Part shown: piece by piece, positions 24,714 to 33,087 of the stretch
How positions within the stretch are numbered: position 1 is the first letter of the stretch
Layout: every line of letters begins with the position of its first letter
Origin: Pseudomonas sp. ML2-2023-3
GTDB taxonomy: Bacteria > Pseudomonadota > Gammaproteobacteria > Pseudomonadales > Pseudomonadaceae
Reading direction: 5' to 3'
Assembly (NCBI RefSeq): GCF_037055275.1
Contig: NZ_CP146343.1
Span: forward strand, 2,328,501-2,392,500
DNA length: 64,000 nt
Made by a program: the position numbers and the translations under genes
The notes under the pieces: generated by a model
What the model was told of the DNA's origin: nothing
Databases searched by the model: none
The model's input: the letters and a program-made list of their open reading frames with translations, nothing else

Positions 24714-26528
24714 TCATTCGTTGGGCAACTGGTGTTCAAGGGGCCCGCCGAGCACTTTCAAGTACTCCAGCAACGCCCAGCGCTCTTCGGGTTGCAGCAG
24801 GCGTCCGATGACGCCATTGCCGCGAGGGCCGGGGCGGAACTCGTGCCCGCTGTTGTGGTTGCCGCTGATACGCGTATCGAGCACAAAACCACCGTCAAAG
24901 GCTTCGGTGCGGTAGCCCAAATGCCGCGGGTCGTACTCAAAGCTGCCGCGATAGAAGGTCTGGTCGCGCTCGTCCTGTGGCGACAGCAGTTGGTACACCG
25001 TAGGCACTGAGCCGTTGTGCAGGAAGGGCGCTGTGGCCCAGATCCCGTCGAGGGGCCGCGCCTTGTAGGCACGCACTTCCAGAACACCGATAGGGAGGCC
25101 GAAACCGTTGAGACGCGCCTGCTCTTGTGGGCCAATGCTGGCGTCATGGTAGGCCCGTTTTTCAACAAACGCAGTGACGTAGGCCAGGCCCTTGGCCACT
25201 GACAGTTTGCTCATGTCCAGAGGCGTATCGGTTTTGGGGTACAAATCCACGTTCATGCCAGCCAGTTCAGCCGGATCCCACTGCAAGGGGCTCAGGTCGT
25301 ATCGATTGTCGGCAATGTTGTTCGCGGTATTGGGATCGGTGCCGATGACCTCGACCGGCAACATTTTGAGCTGCTTGACCAGGCGCCCGTTCTCCTCGAC
25401 CACCGGCGGTACATGACACCCGGCGCAGTTTTCGTTGAATAGCACACGGCCTTTGGCTGCCAGGGGGCGATCGATGTTGCCGAACAGTGCCTCGGGCCAG
25501 ACCGGGGGCTTGAGTTTTTGCAGGGTCTCTTCAATCAGGTGCAAGTCGTTTACCCGAACACTCGACGGGTAGCGGGCATCGCCCTGCAGTGGCTGGCCAT
25601 GCTCATCGAAAAAATTCAGGGTGGCGCCAACACCAAGGGCTTCACCAATATTGCGTGCCATCGGCTGCTTGGCCGAACCGTTCCACTGCACCCAGTCGAA
25701 CGTCCACATATCCCACAGGTGCGGATAGTCAACCGGAGCGTTGGCTACGCGGTAGTTGGACGGGGAAATGGCATCACCGAAACTGGCGTTGGCGATCCTT
25801 CCGAAAGCATCGGTACGGCCCGGCCCTTCGAGTGTGGGATAGAGGCCGCGATGGGTGTCATTCCAGGCCACCGCCAGAAACGTATCCAGGGATGCCTTGA
25901 AATCTTTGCGCAGTTGTTTGTGCTGCGCTTCGTACTGCTCGCCCAGCACCGTGCGTGCGAAGCGCTCGAATTTCCAGGGGTTGTAGTAGGTCGCGGCGAG
26001 GCTGGCTACCAGCGCCTGACCAAAACTGCCGCCGCGCAAGGTCGGTACGCTGGATGGAAGCACGTGTTGTGCCGGGGCACCATCGATGCGCAGTGCCTGG
26101 CCTTTGTAGCGCAGTTCACCGGTGTGGCAGGCGGCGCAGGTGATGTCCAGGTACTCGACCTGGCTGCCCGGGTTCTGGTGGCGAGTAAAGCCCACTGGCA
26201 GGTTGCCCGGGTTGGCGGTAGTGGCCTGTTGTTTGGGATCGACCAGAAACCCGAAGCGCGCCAGATACTCGGGCGCTGCGAAAGGCTGTTTTGAAAAGGG
26301 CAGTTCGAGGGCGCTGAACCAGTCGTAATGCAGGCCTTTAACCTGGGTCCCCTGGGGGGTGTAGTAATAGGTCTGGCGTTCGGCAGGGGTCCACTGATCC
26401 AGATAGTGCAGTTGCTGAGGGGGCTCGTAGGCAGGCAGTTTCGGGTTGGCAATGAAGTAGATCACCAGGCCAAGCCCCAGGACCAACGCCAGCAGCAGTC
26501 CCAGCAGAACACGGTAAAACAGACGCAC
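24714..26528 (-). CDS. Di-heme cytochrome c, peroxidase-like
   Basis: A 604-residue protein with an N-terminal signal anchor and two c-type haem sites: CAACH near residue 131 and CAGCH near residue 369. The spacing and C-terminal blocks (RPLDGIWATAPFLHNGSVPTVYQLL and GNHNSGHEF) are those of the large di-heme peroxidase-like family. It starts 43 bases before the catalase-family gene on the same strand. The pair probably forms a periplasmic redox system; the electron donor is unknown. Confidence 0.82.
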   Translation of the reverse strand: MRLFYRVLLGLLLALVLGLGLVIYFIANPKLPAYEPPQQLHYLDQWTPAERQTYYYTPQGTQVKGLHYDWFSALELPFSKQPFAAPEYLARFGFLVDPKQQATTANPGNLPVGFTRHQNPGSQVEYLDITCAACHTGELRYKGQALRIDGAPAQHVLPSSVPTLRGGSFGQALVASLAATYYNPWKFERFARTVLGEQYEAQHKQLRKDFKASLDTFLAVAWNDTHRGLYPTLEGPGRTDAFGRIANASFGDAISPSNYRVANAPVDYPHLWDMWTFDWVQWNGSAKQPMARNIGEALGVGATLNFFDEHGQPLQGDARYPSSVRVNDLHLIEETLQKLKPPVWPEALFGNIDRPLAAKGRVLFNENCAGCHVPPVVEENGRLVKQLKMLPVEVIGTDPNTANNIADNRYDLSPLQWDPAELAGMNVDLYPKTDTPLDMSKLSVAKGLAYVTAFVEKRAYHDASIGPQEQARLNGFGLPIGVLEVRAYKARPLDGIWATAPFLHNGSVPTVYQLLSPQDERDQTFYRGSFEYDPRHLGYRTEAFDGGFVLDTRISGNHNSGHEFRPGPRGNGVIGRLLQPEERWALLEYLKVLGGPLEHQLPNE

Positions 26529-26772
26529 AGTAACGCTCCTTGTAAAAATAATTACAGCCTTATGCCTCAGGTACGGTCAGGCATCAAGTGACCCGATGGC
26601 ATTGTCGGGTTTACAGATGTGTTAATAAAAGTTGCTGTAATCGTGAATTGTTATTAATGCATGAACTTATCGGCATTTCGCCCCTCTTATGCCGGTAGCC
26701 ATTGGTCGCGGCCGCCTGATAAGCTCGCGGCTTTATTCGATTGCCCATTTGGCGCATGAACAAGGAAATAGC

Positions 26773-27492
26773 ATGAAACAGCATCGGTTGGCGGCAGCTG
26801 TGGCTCTGGTAAGCCTGGTACTGGCGGGTTGTGATTCGCAGACCAGCGTAGAGCTGAAAACTCCAGCGCAAAAAGCCTCGTACGGCATTGGCCTGAACAT
26901 GGGTAAAAGCCTGGCTCAAGAAGGCATGGATGATCTGGATTCCAAGGCCGTAGCCCAGGGCATCGAAGATGCCGTCGGCAAGAAAGAACAAAAGCTGAAG
27001 GACGATGAGCTGATCGAAGCGTTTGCAGCACTGCAGAAACGTGCTGAAGAGCGTCTGACCAAGATGAGCGAAGAAGCTTCTACTGCTGGCAAAAAATTCC
27101 TGGAAGAAAATGGCAAGAAAGCAGGTGTTGTCACTACCGCTTCTGGCCTGCAGTACGAAGTCATCAAGAAAGCCGATGGCGCTCAGCCTAAAGCCACCGA
27201 CGTGGTGACTGTTCACTACGAAGGCAAATTGATTGATGGCAAGGTGTTCGACAGCTCGGTTGAGCGCGGCAGCCCGATCGATCTGCCGGTTAGCGGCGTG
27301 ATCCCGGGTTGGGTTGAAGGTCTGCAACTGATGCATGTTGGCGAGAAGTACAAGCTGTACATCCCTAGCGAACTGGCCTACGGCGCACAAAGCCCAAGCC
27401 CGTCGATCCCGGCCAACTCGGTGCTGGTATTCGATCTGGAACTGCTGGGCATCAAAGATCCTGCCAAAGCAGAGCAAGACGCTGCCAAATAA
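26773..27492 (+). CDS. FKBP-type peptidyl-prolyl isomerase, Mip-like lipoprotein
   Basis: A 239-residue lipoprotein isomerase with a signal ending in lipobox LAGC. The N-terminal dimerisation domain (KASYGIGLNMGKSLAQEGMDDLD) and long helix lead to the FKBP domain starting VVTVHYEGKLIDGKVFDSSVERG, with IPGWVEGLQLMHVGEKYKLYIPSELAYG. It catalyses prolyl isomerisation in the periplasm or outer membrane. The ATG at 26773 follows AAGGAA. The frame is open upstream but the lipoprotein signal fixes the start. A terminator follows. Confidence 0.93.
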   Translation: MKQHRLAAAVALVSLVLAGCDSQTSVELKTPAQKASYGIGLNMGKSLAQEGMDDLDSKAVAQGIEDAVGKKEQKLKDDELIEAFAALQKRAEERLTKMSEEASTAGKKFLEENGKKAGVVTTASGLQYEVIKKADGAQPKATDVVTVHYEGKLIDGKVFDSSVERGSPIDLPVSGVIPGWVEGLQLMHVGEKYKLYIPSELAYGAQSPSPSIPANSVLVFDLELLGIKDPAKAEQDAAK

Positions 27493-27509
27493 GTAGCATG
27501 TTGTACGCG

Positions 27510-27540
27510 TAACGCCCCGTCTCGACGGGGCGTTGTCGTT
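27510..27540 (+). terminator. Rho-independent terminator after the FKBP gene
   Basis: AACGCCCCGT pairs with ACGGGGCGTT around CTCG. The following tract is GTCGTTT, so it is moderately strong. Confidence 0.8.
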
Positions 27541-27737
27541 TCTGCAGTCAGGTTTTTGTTTGCGTCAGTGTTGTCCTGCACCCTTTCAAATCGCCCATAA
27601 GTTCCCTTGGCTAGTGGTTGCTGACTGCCAAGTCAATGAATTTATGGGTTTTTTTATGTGTGTAAAAAACGCCCGATCTGACTCCAGCCCTTATGGGGCG
27701 GGCCTTTCAGCCTTAAAAAACAGCTCTGTTCACAAGG

Positions 27738-27760
27738 TTATCCACAATTTGTGTGGATAA
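27738..27760. promoter_or_regulatory. Pair of convergent perfect DnaA boxes
   Basis: TTATCCACA and its exact inverse TGTGGATAA are separated by five bases. They could bind DnaA to titrate it or regulate the HTH gene, or be a palindromic site for another factor. A third TTATCCACA is at 23245-23253. Confidence 0.45.
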
Positions 27761-27907
27761 CATTTTCCTGCCGGTGGGGCGTTCAGGGCTGTTTTCACAA
27801 AAATTTCACTTGCGAGTGAAAACCCGAGAGACCTTGGTGGCTGATAGGATTAAGCTTCAAGGGAAAGTTCTGACTCGATTTATTTAAAAGTCTGACGGGG
27901 TTTAGTA

Positions 27908-28249
27908 ATGGATCTTCAAATCATCAAGCGTAATGGTGAGCCTGAATACGCCGTTCTTTCATGGGAAAGTTATCAGGCGCTGCTCAAGGCTGCAGGCCTC
28001 AAGGAGCGAACTGCAGCGCCTGACCCTGTACTGCAGGCATCTGCCCCCGAGCAGGTGCATCCCGGACTCGATCAACTGCGCAGCCTGCGCGAGAACAAGG
28101 GCCTGGCCCTTGAAGTGCTGGCTCGCACAGTCGGTATCAGTCCGTCCTATCTGGGAATGATAGAAACCGGTGAGCGTCTCCCCGACCTCGCCATTCGTCG
28201 AAGCTTGGCCTGGGAGCTTGGTATCCCGGGCTGGAGGGAAGCACCATGA
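27908..28249 (+). CDS. XRE-like helix-turn-helix protein
   Basis: A 113-residue protein with an N-terminal region (DLQIIKRNGEPEYAVLSWESYQALLKAAG) resembling the first part of some antitoxin-type transcription factors, and a C-terminal XRE HTH: LRSLRENKGLALEVLARTVGISPSYLGMIETGERLP. It likely binds DNA as a dimer. The ATG at 27908 is the first in frame. Its stop overlaps the next start (ATGA), so three genes run together. No toxin partner is recognised. Confidence 0.78.
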   Translation: MDLQIIKRNGEPEYAVLSWESYQALLKAAGLKERTAAPDPVLQASAPEQVHPGLDQLRSLRENKGLALEVLARTVGISPSYLGMIETGERLPDLAIRRSLAWELGIPGWREAP

Positions 28250-28614
28250 GCGTTCGCATCAGTCGTCAACACTGGGATGGGTTGTTGGCTGAGCTCGATC
28301 AGGCGCGCCGACAGCGCCACTTGCTGACTTACCGTGCGCTACTGGAACGGTTGCAATTACCGAGCCCTGCAATGTTGACCCTTACCGCAGCACTTGAGCA
28401 CCTAGCGGCGATGGATGCCAAGGCCGAGCAGCCCTTGCGCAGTTCGCTGGTGATCAGCCAGGGCGCAAGTCGTCTGCCACGCACGGGCTTTTTTGAGTGC
28501 GTTGAGCGGCTTGGGCGTTTTCCCGGCCCGCCGGATGGCATTGCCGCCGCGTCATGGCATGCCTCAGAGGTGGTACGCGTGTTTGAGCATGCTTATGAGC
28601 ACGAGGAGGCTTGA
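28246..28614 (+). CDS. Conserved-type protein of unknown function
   Basis: A 122-residue soluble helical protein that I do not recognise (MSVRISRQHWDGLLAELDQARRQ...). It has no signal peptide, membrane segment or cysteine motif. The start overlaps the HTH gene stop by four bases, and the stop abuts the GTG of the next gene, so it is in a three-gene operon. The middle has a LPRTGFFECVERLGRFPG stretch with no known motif. Confidence 0.7.
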   Translation: MSVRISRQHWDGLLAELDQARRQRHLLTYRALLERLQLPSPAMLTLTAALEHLAAMDAKAEQPLRSSLVISQGASRLPRTGFFECVERLGRFPGPPDGIAAASWHASEVVRVFEHAYEHEEA

Positions 28615-29058
28615 GTGCTCTGGCGGTTTAAGGCGCGCCTGAGCTACTGGCTGGCGCGCAAGTTGTTTCGCTGGCCCTGGTGCGTGCGCCAGCCGCGCGT
28701 CTGGGGCTGGATGGAAGGGCAGTTTGCACGTATGGCCAACCTGGGCGATACCCGTGCCCAAAGCTTCTACGGGCACATTCTGGCCTTTCGCGGTCAAGGC
28801 CTTGGAGCGAAGGAGGAGGGCGTACGCCTGTTGCGTCTGGCGGCATTGAGCGGCGACGCGAAGGCAGCTTATCAAGTGGGTGTTTTCAGCCTGGCGGGTT
28901 CGCTCGGCAAGACCCCGGATGCTGCAGAAGCGGCGCGCTGGTGGACGATGGCGGTAAAGGCGGGACATCCACTGGCCGCGCACAAGCTGGCGATGTTGTA
29001 TCAGGAAGGTGGCCCGGGATTGCTGGCTGATCCGCAACTGGCCCGGCTTTACCAATAG
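28615..29058 (+). CDS. Sel1-like repeat protein
   Basis: A 147-residue protein with two or three Sel1-like repeats: GDTRAQSFYGHILAF, GDAKAAYQVGVFSLAG and GHPLAAHKLAMLYQEGG. The N-terminal 30 residues are basic and aromatic (WRFKARLSYWLARKLFRWPW), perhaps an interfacial helix. The start is GTG at 28615, immediately after the previous stop, with GAGGAGG upstream. Likely a protein-binding scaffold; partner unknown. It ends in a strong bidirectional terminator. Confidence 0.8.
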   Translation: MLWRFKARLSYWLARKLFRWPWCVRQPRVWGWMEGQFARMANLGDTRAQSFYGHILAFRGQGLGAKEEGVRLLRLAALSGDAKAAYQVGVFSLAGSLGKTPDAAEAARWWTMAVKAGHPLAAHKLAMLYQEGGPGLLADPQLARLYQ

Positions 29059-29061
29059 CCA

Positions 29062-29102
29062 ATAAAAAGGGCGGGACGCATAACGCGGCCCGCCCTTTTT
29101 TT
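29062..29102. terminator. Bidirectional terminator between the Sel1 gene and prc
   Basis: AAAAAGGGCGGG pairs with CCCGCCCTTTTTTT around about 13 bases. It serves the Sel1 gene on plus and prc on minus. Confidence 0.85.
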
Positions 29103-29112
29103 CAGCCTTGAT

Positions 29113-31194
29113 TTACTTCTTTGCCACTTGCGAGCTGAGCTTGAGGTAGTCCAGCAGAATCCGCCCGGTTTCACTCAGGTAGGCATCATCTTCCGGTTTG
29201 GTCTTTTCAGGCTCTACCGGCAACGCATCTTCGTCTTCTTTCTTCATTTCCTTGAGCGGTGCTTCGCCTTTGGCCTGACGGCGAGCGTTCTCCATCACCA
29301 ATTGCTTGGCATCGATATCGGCGTGCTGTGCACGACGCTCGGCCTCGTTCAGGCTGACGGTCTTCTCGGCCATCAACTTCTCGGCCAGGGCCAGCTTGTC
29401 GCGGATAAAGATGAACTCGGCATCCTTGGTCGCGCGGGCATCATGGTTGGCTTTGAGCCGGTCAATGTAAGGCTTGAACGGATCAGACGCCGGCTTGATG
29501 GCAGGGCGGATGGTGTCCCACGGCATGGCTTCAGGCAGTGCGCTTTCGCCGATTTCCTTGGTGTCGATGATCGACGGGAAGGCAACGTCAGGCAGTACGC
29601 CCTGATGCTGGGTGCTCTGACCGGAAACCCGGTAGAACTTGGCCAGAGTCAGTTTCAGCTCGCCGTGGTTCAGTGGCTGGATGGTTTGCACCGTACCTTT
29701 GCCGAACGTCTGGCCGCCGATGATCAACGCGCGATGGTAGTCCTGCATGGCGCCGGCAAAAATCTCCGAGGCCGAAGCCGAGAGGCGGTTGACCAGCAAC
29801 GCCATCGGGCCTTTGTAGAACGCGCCCGGGTTTTCGTCTTCCAGAACGTCCACCTTGCCGTCGGCGTTACGCACCAGAACCGTCGGACCCTTGTCGATAA
29901 ACAGGCTGGTCAGTTCGGTCGCTTCCTGCAACGAGCCGCCACCGTTGTTGCGCAGGTCGATAATCACGCCATCGACTTTTTCTTTCTGCAACTCGGTCAG
30001 CAGTTTTTTGACGTCGCGGGTGGTGCTCTTGTAGTTCGGGTCGCCAGCGCGGAACGCTTTGAAATCCAGGTAGAAGGCCGGGATTTCGATGACGCCGAGC
30101 TTGTAGTCCTTGCCATCCTGTTTCAGGTTGAGGATCGACTTTTTGGCAGCCTGTTCCTCAAGCTTCACCGCTTCGCGGGTGATGGACACAATCTTGCTGG
30201 TCTGGTCGTTCGGCGCGTTGCTGGCCGGAATCACTTCCAGGCGCACCACGGAGCCTTTAGGGCCACGAATCAATTTGACCACTTCGTCCAGACGCCAGCC
30301 GATGACGTCGACCATTTCCTTGTCGCCCTGGGCAACACCGATGATCTTGTCAGCCGGTGCGACTTGTTTGGTCTTGTCGGCAGGGCCCGCGGGCACCAGC
30401 CGGACAATTTTCACCTGGTCGTTATCGCTCTGCAACACGGCGCCGATGCCTTCCAGCGACAGGCTCATGTTGATGTCGAAGTTCTCCGCGTTATCTGGCG
30501 ACAGATAGTTGGTGTGCGGATCGTAAGACATGGCGAAGGTGTTGATGTAGGCCTGGAAGATGTCTTCGCTGCGGGTCTGATCAAGGCGCGACAACTGATT
30601 CTTGTAACGCTTGGTCAGCAGCTCCTGAATTTTTGCAGGCTCTTTGCCAGCGATCTTCAAGCGCAGGACTTCGTCCTTGATGCGTTTGCGCCACAGGTCA
30701 TTGAGTTCGGCTTCGGTCTTGAGCCACGGAGCGTCCTTGCGGTCGATCTGCAAGGTTTCGCGAGCCGTGAAGTCCAGAGAGTCCGGGCCTTTGTTCAGCT
30801 CTGCAAGGGCGAAGTCCAGGCGCGATTTGACGCGGTCCAGGTAGCGCTTGTAGATGATGAAACCGGGATTGAGGTCGCCGCTTTTGAGGAAGTCGTCAAA
30901 CTGATACTTCCATTTGTCGAACTCGGCAATATCGCTGGCCAGAAAATAGCTTCGAGAAGGGTCAAGCAGCTTCAGGTAGCTGTCATAGATGATCGCGGAG
31001 CGCGCGTCATTCAGTGGCGGCTTGCTGTAATGATGGCGCTTGAGCAGCTCAACAACGTTAAGACTGGCAATTACCTCATCACGATCGGGCTGAAGGTTAT
31101 CCCAACTGTTAGCGGCGAACGAATTGGCCGAAAACGGCAAAACGCCTAGGCCAATGAATAGGGCAAGTGCGGTGCTAGGGAATAAATGCTTCAT
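29113..31194 (-). CDS. prc: Tail-specific protease Prc (Tsp), carboxy-terminal processing peptidase
   Basis: A 693-residue periplasmic S41 protease. The signal peptide is residues 1-26 (...SFA). A PDZ domain lies at about 240-325. The catalytic dyad is Ser474 (NRLSASASEIF) and Lys499 (GGQTFGKGTVQ), with the nearby LRNNGGG motif; the 25-residue Ser-Lys spacing matches E. coli Prc. A charged C-terminal helical domain follows. It degrades misfolded envelope proteins and in Pseudomonas affects AlgU signalling by trimming MucA. The start is set by the signal peptide. Confidence 0.96.
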   Translation of the reverse strand: MKHLFPSTALALFIGLGVLPFSANSFAANSWDNLQPDRDEVIASLNVVELLKRHHYSKPPLNDARSAIIYDSYLKLLDPSRSYFLASDIAEFDKWKYQFDDFLKSGDLNPGFIIYKRYLDRVKSRLDFALAELNKGPDSLDFTARETLQIDRKDAPWLKTEAELNDLWRKRIKDEVLRLKIAGKEPAKIQELLTKRYKNQLSRLDQTRSEDIFQAYINTFAMSYDPHTNYLSPDNAENFDINMSLSLEGIGAVLQSDNDQVKIVRLVPAGPADKTKQVAPADKIIGVAQGDKEMVDVIGWRLDEVVKLIRGPKGSVVRLEVIPASNAPNDQTSKIVSITREAVKLEEQAAKKSILNLKQDGKDYKLGVIEIPAFYLDFKAFRAGDPNYKSTTRDVKKLLTELQKEKVDGVIIDLRNNGGGSLQEATELTSLFIDKGPTVLVRNADGKVDVLEDENPGAFYKGPMALLVNRLSASASEIFAGAMQDYHRALIIGGQTFGKGTVQTIQPLNHGELKLTLAKFYRVSGQSTQHQGVLPDVAFPSIIDTKEIGESALPEAMPWDTIRPAIKPASDPFKPYIDRLKANHDARATKDAEFIFIRDKLALAEKLMAEKTVSLNEAERRAQHADIDAKQLVMENARRQAKGEAPLKEMKKEDEDALPVEPEKTKPEDDAYLSETGRILLDYLKLSSQVAKK

Positions 31195-31279
31195 GCTGAT
31201 TCGACGCGGGGGCAATTGATAACGCATATTAGGCCGTCTTTGAAGTCGCCGGTTCCATCAAGGACCGGTCGCATAATGC

Positions 31280-31308
31280 AAAAAGCCCGGCGCAACAGCT
31301 CCGGGCTC
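31280..31308 (-). other. Terminator-like hairpin about 90 bases before prc
   Basis: On the minus strand AGCCCGG pairs with CCGGGCT around ten bases and is followed by TTTTT. It would lie in the prc leader if the promoter is upstream; otherwise it shields prc from antisense reading. Confidence 0.4.
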
Positions 31309-31333
31309 AGTCCAGACTCACTATGGAGGCACT

Positions 31334-32296
31334 GTGAAAGCATTGCAAGGCGTTGAAGGTCAAGTGACATGGGTTGAAGAGCCAAGCCCGGCATGTGATG
31401 TAGGACAAATTCGAATTCGTGTGGCGGCTGCGGGGCTCAATCGGGCCGATCTGTTGCAGAGCGCCGGGTTGTATCCGCCGCCGCCGGGCGCCAGTCAGGT
31501 GTTGGGCCTGGAGTGCTCCGGAGTGGTCACTGAAGTGGGGCCGGGTTCGTCCTGGCAGGTGGGCGACCGGGTTTGCGCGCTGCTGGCGGGCGGCGGCATG
31601 GCGCAAGAGGTGGTGGTCGATGCCCGCCACGCCCTGCCAGTGCCTGAAGGTCTGTCGCTGATCGAAGCGGCAGCCTTGCCTGAGGTGTACAGCACTGCGT
31701 GGCTGAACCTGTTCCAGCTGGCCGCTTTGCAGCCAGGTGAAAAAGTGCTGCTGCATGCCGGCGCAAGCGGTGTTGGTTCAGCGGCCATTCAGCTGTGCAA
31801 GGCCTTCGGCAGCCCGTGCTGGGTCACTGTGGGTTCGGCTGATCGTCTGGCTTACTGTCAGGCGTTGGGTGCACAGGGCGGTGTGGTGCGTACCGAGGGG
31901 CTGGACAGCCTCAAGGCCATGGGGCCTTTCGATGTGGTACTGGACCCGGTGGGCGCCAATTACGCCGAGTCCAACCTCAAGTTGCTGGCGCTGGACGGGC
32001 GTTGGGTGTTGATCGGCTTGATGGGCGGTCGCAAGGCCGAACTGGATCTGGCACTGGTACTGGGCAAGCGTATCCAGCTGCTGGGTTCGACTCTGCGTAG
32101 CCGCAGCGATCAATTCAAGGCTAACCTGCTCAGTGATCTGGGGCAGCAGGTATGGCCATTGTTCACTGAAGGTCGCTTGAGCCCGCAACTGGCCAAAACC
32201 TTTCCGATTGAAGAGGCTCAGGCGGCATTTGCCGAACTGGCAAGCAATCAGGTGTCGGGCAAGCTGGTGCTGGTGATAGACAGCAGCCTGAGCTGA
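31334..32296 (+). CDS. NAD(P)H-quinone oxidoreductase, zeta-crystallin/PIG3 type
   Basis: A 320-residue MDR-family reductase without the catalytic zinc ligands. Motifs: AGLNRADLLQSAGLYPPPPGASQVLGLECSGVV (PIG3-like), the Rossmann region LLHAGASGVGSAAIQLCKAFG, and a C-terminal NQVSGKLVLVI. It reduces quinones one electron at a time with NADPH. The start is a GTG at 31334, with GGAGG four bases before it; the nearby ATG is followed at once by a stop. It is divergent from prc. Confidence 0.9.
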   Translation: MKALQGVEGQVTWVEEPSPACDVGQIRIRVAAAGLNRADLLQSAGLYPPPPGASQVLGLECSGVVTEVGPGSSWQVGDRVCALLAGGGMAQEVVVDARHALPVPEGLSLIEAAALPEVYSTAWLNLFQLAALQPGEKVLLHAGASGVGSAAIQLCKAFGSPCWVTVGSADRLAYCQALGAQGGVVRTEGLDSLKAMGPFDVVLDPVGANYAESNLKLLALDGRWVLIGLMGGRKAELDLALVLGKRIQLLGSTLRSRSDQFKANLLSDLGQQVWPLFTEGRLSPQLAKTFPIEEAQAAFAELASNQVSGKLVLVIDSSLS

Positions 32297-32301
32297 TCCT
32301 G

Positions 32302-32386
32302 GTGGGAGCGGGCGTGCTCGCGATGGTAGCGACCCGGCGTGCCTGAAAAAACGCGGCGTCTGTATCGCGAGCAAGCCCGCTCCCAC
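32302..32386. repeat. REP element pair (type A)
   Basis: GTGGGAGCGGGCGTGCTCGC with its inverted partner, between two convergent genes. Confidence 0.85.
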
Positions 32387-32399
32387 AGGTATTGGGATG

Positions 32400-33053
32400 T
32401 CACTTCCAGTGATGGATCGGCCACCCGGCTTTTTCTGCCTGTTCACGCAATACCGGATCAGGATTCACCACGTGCGGGTGATCAACCTTGAGCAGCAGCG
32501 GCAAGTCATTGCGTGAGTCGGAGTAAAAGCTCGCGCCCTCAAGGTTTTCTTCCTGCTCATCCAGCCATTCCAGCAGGCGCGTGATTTTGCCTTCGCGGTA
32601 CGTCAAGGTTCCCACGGTGTTGCCGGTGTAAAAGCCGTGTGCAACTTCCAGCTCGATCCCCAGCACTTCATCGATCCCCAGTCGCTCTGCAATCGGCTTT
32701 ACCAGATGGGTGCCCGAGGCCGAAATCACCAGGATCCGGTCCCCTGCCTTGCGATGGGCCGCAATGGTTCTTGTGGCGTCGCTGAAGATGATCGGTTCGA
32801 TGAAGTCTTCAACCCACGGCCCGACCAAGTGTTCAACCTCTTCGGGGGTGCGGCCTATCAACGGTTCCAGGCTGAAGGCCATGAACTCTTCCATGGCCAG
32901 CTTGCCTTGGCTGTAGGCGTCCATCAGCTCGTTGTTGCGCTGCATGAACGACGCGGGATCAACCCAGCCCAGGCGGCCCATCTGCTCGCTCCACAGGGTG
33001 GCGCAGTCGCCATGAATCAGGGTTTCGTCCAGGTCAAAAATTGCCAAAGCCAT
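32400..33053 (-). CDS. HAD-IB family hydrolase (phosphoserine-phosphatase-like)
   Basis: A 217-residue HAD phosphatase. The nucleophile motif is FDLDETL (Asp7, Asp9), motif II is VISASGTHLV, and the acidic motif is SFYSDSRNDLPLL. The cap has the four-helix HAD-IB pattern (DAYSQGKLAMEEFMAFSLEPLIGRTPEE). Such proteins dephosphorylate small phosphate monoesters; the substrate is unknown. It ends an operon-like run with the ABC transporter upstream, though the ABC stop is 34 bases away. Confidence 0.85.
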   Translation of the reverse strand: MALAIFDLDETLIHGDCATLWSEQMGRLGWVDPASFMQRNNELMDAYSQGKLAMEEFMAFSLEPLIGRTPEEVEHLVGPWVEDFIEPIIFSDATRTIAAHRKAGDRILVISASGTHLVKPIAERLGIDEVLGIELEVAHGFYTGNTVGTLTYREGKITRLLEWLDEQEENLEGASFYSDSRNDLPLLLKVDHPHVVNPDPVLREQAEKAGWPIHHWK

Positions 33054-33087
33054 CAGTGCAACTCGCTCTTCAGTGAATTCAAGAACA

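Larger units (their letters stand above)
27493..27907. other. Intergenic region before the HTH gene (about 415 bases)
   Basis: Apart from the terminator at its left end, it contains two convergent copies of the DnaA box TTATCCACA (27738-27746 and, inverted, 27752-27760). No gene seen. The HTH gene has no clear ribosome site in the last bases, only GACGGGG. Confidence 0.5.

Noticed and set aside
26611..27477. A 288-residue minus-strand open frame
   Set aside because: It covers the FKBP lipoprotein gene in antisense, which has a clear lipobox and isomerase domain.
23245..27760. TTATCCACA boxes as a replication origin
   Set aside because: Only three boxes in 4.5 kb, no AT-rich unwinding region and no dnaA, dnaN or replication genes nearby.
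29128..31149. A 673-residue plus-strand open frame opposite prc
   Set aside because: It is antisense to prc, which carries the Ser-Lys dyad, PDZ domain and signal peptide; the plus-strand product resembles nothing.
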